From Ramlibacter sp. (GTDB taxonomy: Bacteria; Pseudomonadota; Gammaproteobacteria; Burkholderiales; Burkholderiaceae_C): DNA of 64,000 nt. The position numbers and the translations under genes are program-made. The stretch lies in the NCBI GenBank assembly GCA_016713005.1, contig JADJPY010000001.1:248001-312000 (forward strand), read 5' to 3'. Below are positions 1 to 8,737 of the stretch, piece after piece. Position 1 is the first letter of the stretch. Every line of letters starts with the position of its first letter. Under the pieces are notes generated by a model, which saw only the letters and a list, made by a program, of their open reading frames with translations, was not told the origin of the DNA and made no database searches.

Positions 1-1329
1 GGCGTCAAGCTGTACGCCGACCTGCACGCGATGGACGACAAGGATTCCAAGACGCTGCTGCACTACGGCTTTTGCCTGGAGCATGTGCACCGGCTCGAGG
101 AGTCCGTGGCGCGCTACCGCGAGGCGCTGGCCGTGCGTCCGGATTTCCTGGAAGCCCACGTGGACCTGGCCGGCGTGCTGTGGCGTCTGGGCGACTACGA
201 CGGCTCGCTGGCGCATGCGCAGCGCGCGGTGGAGATCAGCCCTGACCACCCGTTTGCCGTGCGCATCCTGGGCACGGCGCTGCTGCACCTGAACCGCCTG
301 GACGAGGCCGAGGCACAGCTGCGCCGCGCGCTGGCGATCAAGCCGGACTTTCCCATCGCCATCGTCGACCTGGCGTTGCTGCTGCTGCTGGCCGGCAGGT
401 TCGACGAAGGCTGGCAGGTCTACGAGCGCCGCTGGACCGACACCGACCGCATGAACCGCCCGGCGTTCTTCCGCCCCGAGCTGGAGTGGCAGGGCCCGCA
501 GAAGCAGCCGGTGGCGGGCAAGCGCATCGTGATCTATGCCGAGCAGGGCCTGGGCGACGTGATCAATTTCATCCGCTACGCCAAGGTGCTGCAGGCCGAC
601 GGCGCCACCGTGTACTGCGTGATCCAGCCCGAGCTGGTGCCGCTGGTGGAGAGCATGGAAGGCGTGATCGGCCTCAAGCCCAACCTGAACATCCAGGCGG
701 ATTACCACGTGGCGCTGCTGGAGCTGCCGCTGCACTACCGCACCAACGAGTCCAACCTGCCCAACGAGGTGCCCTACCTGCATGCGCCCGTCGACAAGGT
801 GGCGCAGTGGCGCGACAAGCTCAAGAAGTGGGACGGCAAACTCAAGGTGGGCATCACCTGGGCAGGGCACTATGTGCACGCCAACCACCACAACCGCTGC
901 ATGCCCCTGAGCGAGTTCAAGCCGATCATTGAGATGGCCGGCGTGCAGTGCTTCAGCCTGCAGCGCTCGGACGGCGAGCGCTACACCGACCTGGCGTTTG
1001 ACGAGTCCGACCTGGTGGATTTCACCGCCGATTGGACCGATTTCACCGACAGCGCGGCCATGATCGCCAACCTGGACCTGGTGATCAGCATCGACTCGGC
1101 CGTGGTGCACCTGGCCGGCGCGCTGGGCAAGCCGGTGTGGATGGTGTTGCCGCCCAACCCCGACTGGCGCTGGCTGCTGGAGCGCGACAACTCGCCCTGG
1201 TACCCCACGATGCGGCTCTTCCGCCGCGAGCACAAGGAAGCCCGCTCCGCGCAGATGGCCCGCGTGGTCAAGGAGCTCAAGGCGGTCAAGAAGAACCTGC
1301 TGGCGGCGCGCCAGCCGGCGCTGGTTTAA
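1..1329 (+). CDS. TPR-repeat protein with GT9-like glycosyltransferase domain (5' end outside window)
   Basis: The reading frame is open from the first base of the window, so the ATG at position 31 is probably internal and the gene begins upstream. The first ~130 visible residues form tetratricopeptide repeats (spaced A-L-x-x-x-P-D-F pairs such as ALAVRPDF and ALAIKPDF). The rest resembles the ADP-heptose:LPS heptosyltransferase (GT9) fold: an AEQGLGDVINFIRY segment, and near the C-terminus DSAVVHLAGALGKPVW followed by a proline/tryptophan-rich loop, which is the usual donor-binding region. TPR-GT9 fusions usually glycosylate surface or flagellar components; the substrate cannot be told here. 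No signal peptide is visible in the present part. Confidence 0.8.
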   Translation, partial: GVKLYADLHAMDDKDSKTLLHYGFCLEHVHRLEESVARYREALAVRPDFLEAHVDLAGVLWRLGDYDGSLAHAQRAVEISPDHPFAVRILGTALLHLNRLDEAEAQLRRALAIKPDFPIAIVDLALLLLLAGRFDEGWQVYERRWTDTDRMNRPAFFRPELEWQGPQKQPVAGKRIVIYAEQGLGDVINFIRYAKVLQADGATVYCVIQPELVPLVESMEGVIGLKPNLNIQADYHVALLELPLHYRTNESNLPNEVPYLHAPVDKVAQWRDKLKKWDGKLKVGITWAGHYVHANHHNRCMPLSEFKPIIEMAGVQCFSLQRSDGERYTDLAFDESDLVDFTADWTDFTDSAAMIANLDLVISIDSAVVHLAGALGKPVWMVLPPNPDWRWLLERDNSPWYPTMRLFRREHKEARSAQMARVVKELKAVKKNLLAARQPALV

Positions 1330-1358
1330 GTCGCGTTTCGCTTGTAGCACCTCGCGCA

Positions 1359-1786
1359 GCCGGGTGGTGGAGCTGGCGTGCTCCGGCTCACGCTCGCGGG
1401 CGTCTGCCCGGGTACGCCAGGGTTGTTGCGTCAAGGTGACGGTTGGCACTCGCCCACTGCAGCAACCGCGAATGGAGCCTGCGCCCGCCAGCCCGCACCA
1501 CCCGGCTCAAGCGGAGCTTCCATAGCGGGCACAACTCCTCCTCGTTGCTATCAAATTTGTAGTGGGTCGGCAAGTACAGGCGGGGGCTACAGGCCGATTT
1601 GGCATGAATTCTGCGGCCTACTGCGTCGCGGGCAGACCGATCACTCCGGGGTGGGGATTCGGGTATCCGGGCGCAGGCTCCATTCGCGGTTGCTACAGAG
1701 GCAGCGCGCCAACCACCCCGTTAACGCAACAGCCTTGGCGAACCCGGGCAGACGCCCGCGAGCGTGAGCCGGAGAACGGATACCCG
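1359..1786. repeat. 107-bp inverted repeat pair in a gene-free stretch
   Basis: The 528 bases between the glycosyltransferase and mltB hold no convincing gene. They contain two inverted copies of a 107-bp sequence, at 1381-1487 and 1668-1774, separated by 180 bp. Both arms carry the same landmark blocks (GAGCGTGAGCCGGAG and GCAACCGCGAATGGAGCC on one strand or the other) with a more divergent middle. Each arm is bracketed by its own different short inverted repeat: AGCCGGGTGGTG / CACCACCCGGCT at 1359-1370 and 1497-1508, and GGGTATCCG / CGGATACCC at 1661-1669 and 1777-1785. No transposase is present. It could be a pair of non-autonomous mobile units or a large cruciform between genes. Confidence 0.8.
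1547..1610 (+). repeat. Dispersed 64-bp repeat, full copy
   Basis: Begins with the 17-bp core GCTATCAAATTTGTAGT and ends in a conserved tail (GGGGGCTACAGGCCGATTTG, then GCATGAATT). The same core-plus-tail arrangement recurs at 16735, 27762, 34617, 44324, 50108 and 55946. It lies in the spacer between the two arms of the 107-bp inverted repeat. Confidence 0.75.
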
Positions 1787-1857
1787 GGTCCCCACCCCTG
1801 CAGAAGCGCAGGCGTGCCAAACGCGGCGACAGCCAAGCAGGCCAGCCAGGAAAAAGC

Positions 1858-2940
1858 TCAGCGAACCATCGCCGCCTTCACCGCCCGGCCCAGCTCGATC
1901 ACCGCCATGGCGTAGTAGCTGCTCCAGTTGTAGCGGGTGATGACGTAGAAGTTCTCTGTGCCGGCCACATAGCTGGGAGGCTCGTCGCCGTTTTGCAGCT
2001 CCACCAGCGCCAGCGGGCCGGTGTGTTGCAGGGCGTCGCCTTCCAGCACGGCGCCCTTGGCGGTGAACGTGGCCACGCTGAAGGTGGGCAGGATGTCCGG
2101 CGCCAGCAGGGCGTCGCGGTCCAGACGCGCCGCGTCGAAGCGCACGGGGTAGGTCTCGGGCTGGCCGGTCTTCCAGCCAAAGGCCTTGAAGTAGCTGGCC
2201 ACCGAGCCGATGGCGTCGGCCGGACTGACGGAGAGGTCGATCACGCCGTCGCCGTCGAAGTCAACCGCGTACTTGACGCGGCTGGAGGGCATGAACTGCG
2301 GCAGGCCCATTGCGCCGGCGTAGCTGCCCAGGGGCTTGAGCGGGTCGGCGCCCAGGCGCGACTGCAGGCTCAGGAACTGCTCGAGCTCGCTGCGGAAGAA
2401 CGCGGCGCGGTCGGCGGCGCGCGGGTGGGCGGCGGGGAAGTCAAAGGCCAGCGTGGCCAGCGCGTCGATGACGCGAAAGCTGCCCGTGTTCTGCCCGTAG
2501 ATCGTCTCCACGCCGATGATGCCCACGATGATCTCAGCGGGCACGCCGTACTCGCGCTCGGCGCGCTCCAGTGTGTCGCGGTGCGTGGCCCAGAAGCGCA
2601 CGCCGGCGTCCACGCGCTTGGGCTCGATGAAGCGCACGCGGTAGGCGCGCCAGTTCTTGGGTGTGCCCACCGGGGGCGGCAGCACGAGGCGCTGCACCAG
2701 CGGCAGCCGGCGCGCCTGGGCCAGCGCCTGGCGCACCCATGCGGCGTCCAGGTCGCGGCGCTGGGCCATGTCGGCGGCGGCGTCCAGCACGTCGGGTCGG
2801 GTGGCGTAGGGCACGCCAGTGGCCCGGTTGGCCGCCTTGCCGGCCTTGTTGGCTTTTTCGGGGCGTTTTTGGGCCTCGGCCCCCGTGGATACTAGTTGGA
2901 CTGCTATGAAAACTATAGCAAACAGGGTGTGCAGGCGCAT
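1858..2940 (-). CDS. mltB: Lytic murein transglycosylase B family (GH103)
   Basis: Cleaves the MurNAc-GlcNAc bond of peptidoglycan in the periplasm. The 360-residue product begins with a signal peptide (about residues 1-23, ending STGAEA) without a clear lipobox, so it is probably a soluble or loosely attached form. The MltB signature GIIGVETIYG carries the catalytic glutamate near residue 145, and the second conserved block SYAGAMGLPQFMPSSR lies near residues 205-222, followed by an FDGDGVIDL loop. A 17-bp dispersed-repeat core falls inside the signal peptide codons and is read in frame as AIVFIA. It ends close to the gene-free repeat region and is transcribed away from the transglutaminase gene upstream with a small gap, so it may be read through from that operon. 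Confidence 0.9.
   Translation of the reverse strand: MRLHTLFAIVFIAVQLVSTGAEAQKRPEKANKAGKAANRATGVPYATRPDVLDAAADMAQRRDLDAAWVRQALAQARRLPLVQRLVLPPPVGTPKNWRAYRVRFIEPKRVDAGVRFWATHRDTLERAEREYGVPAEIIVGIIGVETIYGQNTGSFRVIDALATLAFDFPAAHPRAADRAAFFRSELEQFLSLQSRLGADPLKPLGSYAGAMGLPQFMPSSRVKYAVDFDGDGVIDLSVSPADAIGSVASYFKAFGWKTGQPETYPVRFDAARLDRDALLAPDILPTFSVATFTAKGAVLEGDALQHTGPLALVELQNGDEPPSYVAGTENFYVITRYNWSSYYAMAVIELGRAVKAAMVR
2903..2919. repeat. 17-bp dispersed-repeat core inside the mltB signal peptide
   Basis: GCTATGAAAACTATAGC, a member of the GCTA-N9-TAGC family, without a recognisable tail. On the coding strand it contributes six hydrophobic residues to the h-region of the MltB signal peptide. Confidence 0.6.
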
Positions 2941-2955
2941 GGAGGGGGAGGTTTT

Positions 2956-4992
2956 CTATCGGGGCCTGGCCAGTTGGCGCAGCTCGCGGCGAAGTGTAGC
3001 CACACTGGCGTGCGCGGCCGGGGCATAGCGCTGGGCTTCCAGCCGCAGCAGCCAGGCCGCCAAAGCCTGAGCGGGTTCGCCCAGATGGCGGGTGGCGAGT
3101 TCGGCCATCTGGCGCGGGGGCGCGGCAGCGGGGACAGGCACGCCGGCCTTGAGCAGCTGGCGGCGCACCCGCTGCAGCAGTCGCAGCCACGGGTCGTGCC
3201 GGCTGCGCTCCCACAGGGCCCACAGGGCGCCCAGCAGGCTGGCCGCCACGATCAGGGCGAGCAGCACATAGCTCAGGTCGGTCCAGCTGGGGGATTCGAA
3301 CCCGAGGTTTTTCAGCAGATCCAGCTGGCGGCTCTGGGTGTAGTTCAGCACCCACTGGTTCCAGCGGTTGTTGACGGCCTCCCAGGTGGCGCGCAGGCTG
3401 GCGGCCAGGTCCGGAGCCAGCACATTGCCCAGGGCGGCAGCCACCAGGCCCTGAGGCGCCTGCAGGCGCTGGAGGCTGCCGGTGCGCGCGGGGGCGACGG
3501 CAGACGTGGGGTCCACGCGCACCCAGCTTCCGGCCTGGCCGTCGGGACCGGGGAGCCAGACTTCTGTCCAGGCGTGGGCATCGCTTTGCCGCACGGTCCA
3601 GTAGCCGTCCACCGCGTTGCGCTCGCCGCCCTGGTAGCCGGTGACGATGCGAGCGGGCACGTCCAGCGCCCGCATCAGCACCACAAAGGCCGAGGCGATG
3701 TGCTCGCAAAAGCCTTCCTTGCGGTCAAACCAGAACTCGTCGGCCGTGTTGGCCCCGTACACGCCGGGCTCCAGCGTGTAGCTGTAGCCGCCGCTGCGCA
3801 GCCGCTGCAGCACCGCCTGCACAAGCTCGGGCCCCTGCGAGTTGGCCAGAGCCGGGTCGCGGCGCATCTGCGCGGCCAGCGCCAGCGTGCGCGGATTGAA
3901 GCCTGCGGGCAGCTCGCGGAACTCGGGCAGCACGCCGGCGGCGGTGGCCGGGCCGTGGCGGAACTCCGGGTGGCTTTGCGCGCGGTAGCGAAGCAGGTCG
4001 GTCACCGGGCGGCTGGCCACCCACTGAAGGTCGGCCGTCATCACCGCCTCGAAGCCCGGGACATCGGGCGGGCTGGCGGCCGCGTCCATGGTCAGCAGCC
4101 AGGGCCGGTTGTTGGGCTCCATCGTGACCTCATAGCGCACCGGCTCGCCGCGGGTCTGCAGGTTGGCGGGACGCTGCACCGCAGGGGGCGGGAACTGCGT
4201 GCCGAGCCGGCGGCTCAGGGGCCGCCATTCGCGGCCGTCAAAGGTGGAGAACACCGGGCCGCGAAAGTACAGCTGCGATTGCGGCGGCACCGCGCCCTCG
4301 AAGCGCACCCGCATGGCGATGCTGTCGTCCAGCGCCAGGCTGGCGATGGTGCCCACCTGCATGTTGGCCGACAGGCCGCTGCGCCCGCTGAGCGCGTCAC
4401 CGGGGATGCCCCACAGCGGCGCCAGCCGGGGGAACAGCAGGAACAGCACCAGCATGATGGGCGCGCCCACCAGTGCCATCCAGCCGGCCGTGCGCGCCGC
4501 CTGCATCAGGGGCGGCCTGCCCACCGGCATGTGCGCGTTGACCAGCGCCGTCAGCAGGCCCAGCAGGCCCACCAGCATGGCCGCGGCCGTGAGCAGCGAC
4601 TGCGAGAAGAAGAAGTTGGTGAGCATCGTGAAGAAGCCCAGGAAGAACACCACGAAGGCGTCGCGCCGGGCGCGCAGCTCCAGCGTCTTGAGGGCCAGCA
4701 GCACCACGATCAGCGTCACGCCGGCGTCGCGGCCCAGCAGCGTGCGGTGGGTGAACAGGGTGGCCGCGATGGTGATGCCCAGCAGGCCAAGCAGCCACCA
4801 CTTGCCCGGCAGCGGTCGGGACATCAGCGCCAGCCAGCCGCGCCACACCAGCACGCCGCCGGCGAGCGTGCTGCACCACAGTGGCAGGTTGCCCACCTGG
4901 GGCAGCACCAGCCAGGCGATCACCACCAGCAGGAACATCGTGTCGCGCCCGTCGCGTGGCAGTCTGCCCAACTGGCGCGCAAACGTCAGCAT
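2956..4992 (-). CDS. TgpA-like membrane transglutaminase-domain protein (DUF3488)
   Basis: A 678-residue membrane protein with several N-terminal transmembrane helices, a periplasmic transglutaminase-like domain and one more helix near the C-terminus. The catalytic triad of the transglutaminase fold is visible: Cys in GFCEHIASAF (about residue 427), His in SDAHAWTEVW (about 474) and Asp in VRVDPTSAV (about 494). An in-frame ATG 21 bases upstream exists, but the GGAGG ribosome site lies just before the chosen ATG and inside the longer version, so 4992 is preferred. It overlaps the upstream DUF58 gene by 7 bases. The moxR-DUF58-TgpA trio is a common cell-envelope operon; TgpA is essential in Pseudomonas aeruginosa, but its substrate is not known here. 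Confidence 0.88.
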   Translation of the reverse strand: MLTFARQLGRLPRDGRDTMFLLVVIAWLVLPQVGNLPLWCSTLAGGVLVWRGWLALMSRPLPGKWWLLGLLGITIAATLFTHRTLLGRDAGVTLIVVLLALKTLELRARRDAFVVFFLGFFTMLTNFFFSQSLLTAAAMLVGLLGLLTALVNAHMPVGRPPLMQAARTAGWMALVGAPIMLVLFLLFPRLAPLWGIPGDALSGRSGLSANMQVGTIASLALDDSIAMRVRFEGAVPPQSQLYFRGPVFSTFDGREWRPLSRRLGTQFPPPAVQRPANLQTRGEPVRYEVTMEPNNRPWLLTMDAAASPPDVPGFEAVMTADLQWVASRPVTDLLRYRAQSHPEFRHGPATAAGVLPEFRELPAGFNPRTLALAAQMRRDPALANSQGPELVQAVLQRLRSGGYSYTLEPGVYGANTADEFWFDRKEGFCEHIASAFVVLMRALDVPARIVTGYQGGERNAVDGYWTVRQSDAHAWTEVWLPGPDGQAGSWVRVDPTSAVAPARTGSLQRLQAPQGLVAAALGNVLAPDLAASLRATWEAVNNRWNQWVLNYTQSRQLDLLKNLGFESPSWTDLSYVLLALIVAASLLGALWALWERSRHDPWLRLLQRVRRQLLKAGVPVPAAAPPRQMAELATRHLGEPAQALAAWLLRLEAQRYAPAAHASVATLRRELRQLARPR

Positions 4993-5990
4993 GTGGCGAG
5001 CGCCTCCAGGCAACGCCGCTTGTGTGCTTCGCCGCTGGCCGGCTTCACCTCAATGCCGGGCAGGCGCAGACCGTAGTCCAGGCCCAGCTTGTCGGCCTGC
5101 AGCACCCAGGCGGTGAGGCGCGACAGCCGGTGTTCGGTGTCTGCGGCTGCCGCGCCGCCACCGGCCAGCGCGAAATCCAGCCAGAGTTCGTAGCGCTGGG
5201 CCTGCTGGGTGTCGCGGCTCACCAGCTCATCGGAACCGCGGGCCTGCGCCTTGGCGGCCTGCTTCCACACGACGAGCTTGAGCGGGTCGCCGCGCCGGTA
5301 GCCGCGCACGCCCTCGAACTCGCCCGTGCTTTGCACACGCGCGCTGGCCGCACCGCCCGAGCGGGGCTCACCGGGCGGAAGCGGCGGGGCAAATGGCTCG
5401 GGTGCGGGGTAGACCAGGATCTGCGCGGCCGGCCGCCACACCGTCCAGACACGAAAGGTGCCCAGGGGAAAGCGCGTCTCCGCAGTCAGTGGCGGCAGGT
5501 TTTGCAGGCCGCGCCGCGCGGGGCGGAAAGCCACCTGCACCGTGCTGGCGCCCTGGGCGGGGACGTCGGTCCAGCTCCAGTGGTCGGGGTGGCTGGCGTC
5601 CAGCACCGCCACGCCAATGCCGTGGCGCACGGTGCGCCGGCTGTTCAGGAGTTTGACGCCAAATGTGGCGCTGGACCCCATGAATTGTGGCTCGGGTGCT
5701 ATCAAATTCATAGTAAGGCCGCGCAGCGTGCCGTGACAGACATGCATGCCCCCCACGGCACTGCCGGCCAGCAGGAAGGTCAGCAGGTAGCCCAGGTTGA
5801 GCTGGTAGTTGATGCTGGCCACCAGCAGGACGAGTAGCGTGGCGCCCAGCATGAAGCCGGGGCGCGTGGGCAGGATGTACACATTGCGCTGCGTCAGCGT
5901 CGTGGTGTCGGTCAGCGGCAGGCGCGACTGCCACCACCGGCGAAAGCGCTGGCGGGCAAACGTGAACGGATTGAGTGTGGCCGTGTGCAT
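4986..5990 (-). CDS. DUF58 domain protein, partner of MoxR
   Basis: A 334-residue protein with two hydrophobic helices near the N-terminus (about residues 30-75) and the DUF58 signature EGVRGYRRGDPLKLVVWKQ near residues 227-245, a degenerate von Willebrand A-like region. It starts 6 bases after the moxR stop codon and overlaps the transglutaminase start, so the three genes are one translationally coupled operon. The family is thought to act with MoxR AAA+ ATPases in assembly of envelope or metalloprotein complexes; the client is unknown. A dispersed-repeat core lies within the gene and encodes part of a TMNLIAPEP stretch. Confidence 0.85.
   Translation of the reverse strand: MHTATLNPFTFARQRFRRWWQSRLPLTDTTTLTQRNVYILPTRPGFMLGATLLVLLVASINYQLNLGYLLTFLLAGSAVGGMHVCHGTLRGLTMNLIAPEPQFMGSSATFGVKLLNSRRTVRHGIGVAVLDASHPDHWSWTDVPAQGASTVQVAFRPARRGLQNLPPLTAETRFPLGTFRVWTVWRPAAQILVYPAPEPFAPPLPPGEPRSGGAASARVQSTGEFEGVRGYRRGDPLKLVVWKQAAKAQARGSDELVSRDTQQAQRYELWLDFALAGGGAAAADTEHRLSRLTAWVLQADKLGLDYGLRLPGIEVKPASGEAHKRRCLEALATC
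5698..5714. repeat. 17-bp dispersed-repeat core inside the DUF58 gene
   Basis: GCTATCAAATTCATAGT, read in frame by the DUF58 gene on the minus strand. A short flank CATGAATT at 5689-5696 resembles the end of the repeat tail but is much closer to the core than in full copies. Confidence 0.55.
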
Positions 5991-5996
5991 GCCGAC

Positions 5997-6917
<921 letters not shown>

Positions 6918-6945
6918 TGCATGACGTTACCCCAAAATTGGTGAC

Positions 6946-7899
6946 ATGGGCGCGACCGGATATTTCTCCCACCGAGACTGCTGGAAACACGAAATGGGCT
7001 CGGGGCATCCCGAATGCCCCGAGCGGCTGGACGCCATTGAGGACCGGCTTCTGGTCACCGGCGTGGGCGATGCGCTGGACAGGCGCGAGGCGCCGTTCGC
7101 CCCGGTGGGGGACATCGAGCTGGCCCACGGGCGGATGCATGTGGCCGCCATGCGCGGCATGAGCGACCAGCTCGCCGAGGACATCCTGGCCGGTGGCCCG
7201 GACCGCGCCCAGATCGACCCCGACACCTCCATGAACGCCCACACCTGGACGGCGGCGTTGCGGGCCGCGGGCGCAGCCCTGTCGGCGACCGACGCGGTGA
7301 TTGCCGGTGAACTGGAAAACGCCTTTTGCGCGGTGCGACCGCCCGGCCACCACGCCTGCCGCGACAAGGCGATGGGTTTCTGCTTTTTGAACAATGTGGC
7401 CATTGCCGCACGCTATGCGCTGGAGCGCCACGGACTGCAGCGGGTGGCGGTGGTGGACTTCGATGTGCACCACGGCAACGGTACCGAAGACATCCTGGCG
7501 GGCGACGAGCGCGTGCTGATGGTGGGCATCTTCCAGCACCCGTTTTACCCGTACAGCGGCACGGAGCAGCCGGCGGCCAACATGGTCAACGTGCCGGTTC
7601 CTGCCTACACGCGCGGCATGGACATCCGCGAACTGATCGAGGCAAGCTGGATGCCCCGTCTGGAGGCGTTTCGCCCCGAGATGATTTTCGTGAGCGCGGG
7701 CTTTGACGCCCACCGCGAAGACGACCTTGGCCAGCTGGGGTTGACCGAGGCCGACTACAGCTGGATCACGTCGCGCATCAAGGATGTGGCGCGTCGCCAT
7801 GCGGGCGGGCGCATCGTTTCCTGCCTGGAAGGCGGGTACAACCTGAGCGCACTCGCCCGCAGCGTGGAAGCGCATATCCGCGAACTTGCGGACCTGTAA
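6946..7899 (+). CDS. Histone deacetylase-fold family hydrolase
   Basis: A 317-residue zinc-dependent amidohydrolase of the arginase/deacetylase fold. Recognised from HPECPERL near residue 26, RPPGHHAC near 131-138 (the tandem active-site histidines), DFDVHHGNG near 171-179 (zinc-binding Asp and His) and SAGFDAHREDD near 245. Bacterial members deacetylate polyamines or small acetylated molecules; the substrate here is not known. The next gene starts 4 bases after its stop codon, so it forms a pair with the crotonase. Confidence 0.88.
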   Translation: MGATGYFSHRDCWKHEMGSGHPECPERLDAIEDRLLVTGVGDALDRREAPFAPVGDIELAHGRMHVAAMRGMSDQLAEDILAGGPDRAQIDPDTSMNAHTWTAALRAAGAALSATDAVIAGELENAFCAVRPPGHHACRDKAMGFCFLNNVAIAARYALERHGLQRVAVVDFDVHHGNGTEDILAGDERVLMVGIFQHPFYPYSGTEQPAANMVNVPVPAYTRGMDIRELIEASWMPRLEAFRPEMIFVSAGFDAHREDDLGQLGLTEADYSWITSRIKDVARRHAGGRIVSCLEGGYNLSALARSVEAHIRELADL

Positions 7900-7903
7900 C
7901 GAC

Positions 7904-8680
7904 ATGGACGACGTGCTGATCCAAGACCGTGACGCGCGGGGCGTGTGGACGCTCACGATGAACCGTCCAGCCAGTTTCAACGCGCTCGGGGACGAGATGC
8001 TGGATGCCCTGCAGGCGGCGCTGGACGCCGTTGCCGCCGACGACGGCGCGCGCGCCGTGGTGCTGGGCGCTGCCGGCGCGGCGTTTTGCCCCGGACACAA
8101 CCTCAAGGAAATGCTGGCCGTGCCCGAGTTGGCGCACTACCAGGCGCTGTTTGCCCGGTGCAGCCGCATGATGCTCAGCATCCAGAACCTCCCTGTGCCG
8201 GTGATTGCCCGAGTGCAGGGCATTGCCACGGCAGCAGGTTGCCAGCTGGTGGCGCAGTGCGATCTGGCGGTGGCGTCCAGCGAAGCGCGGTTCGCAGTGA
8301 GCGGGGTCAACCTCGGTTTGTTCTGCTCGACCCCCAGCGTGCCGCTGCTGCGCAACGTGCCGGCCAAGCAGGCCATGGAAATGCTGCTCACCGGAGAATT
8401 CATCACGGCGCAGCAAGCCCTGGAGCGCGCGCTGGTCAACCGCGTTGTTGCGCCCGCCGCACTGGACGCAGAAGTGGAAAAGCTTGTCTCCAGCATCCTG
8501 GACAAGCCGCGCGTGGCGCTGGCGATGGGCAAGCAGCTTTTCTACCGCCAGCGGGGGATGGGCTCCGAGGCCGCGTACCAGCTCGCGGGCCAGACGATGG
8601 CCGCAAACATGATGGACCCCTGCGCGCAGGAAGGCGTGCGGGCCTTCACCGAGAAGCGCCCGCCCGACTGGAAACCCTGA
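7904..8680 (+). CDS. Enoyl-CoA hydratase/isomerase (crotonase) family
   Basis: A 258-residue crotonase-fold protein. The oxyanion-hole segments are AAFCPGHNLKEM (about residue 65) and IATAAGCQLVAQCDLAVAS (about 105-123). The ATG at 7904 is preferred over an in-frame TTG 18 bases upstream that would overlap the previous gene. It probably acts on a short or medium acyl-CoA, but the substrate is not indicated by the neighbours. It is co-transcribed with the deacetylase-fold gene. Confidence 0.85.
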   Translation: MDDVLIQDRDARGVWTLTMNRPASFNALGDEMLDALQAALDAVAADDGARAVVLGAAGAAFCPGHNLKEMLAVPELAHYQALFARCSRMMLSIQNLPVPVIARVQGIATAAGCQLVAQCDLAVASSEARFAVSGVNLGLFCSTPSVPLLRNVPAKQAMEMLLTGEFITAQQALERALVNRVVAPAALDAEVEKLVSSILDKPRVALAMGKQLFYRQRGMGSEAAYQLAGQTMAANMMDPCAQEGVRAFTEKRPPDWKP

Positions 8681-8737
8681 CATGCGCACCGGCGGACCTC
8701 TCCCTGATGCGAAGTCCCTGTGCGTGGAGGTCGGCCT

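Noticed and set aside
1381..1774. The inverted repeat as an insertion sequence with terminal repeats
   Set aside because: The 180-bp spacer encodes no transposase and no target duplication could be identified.
2896..5076. A 726-codon plus-strand open frame opposite the transglutaminase gene
   Set aside because: It is rich in His, Gln, Arg and Gly in the manner of an antisense frame in GC-rich DNA, and the opposite strand encodes a protein with an intact catalytic triad.
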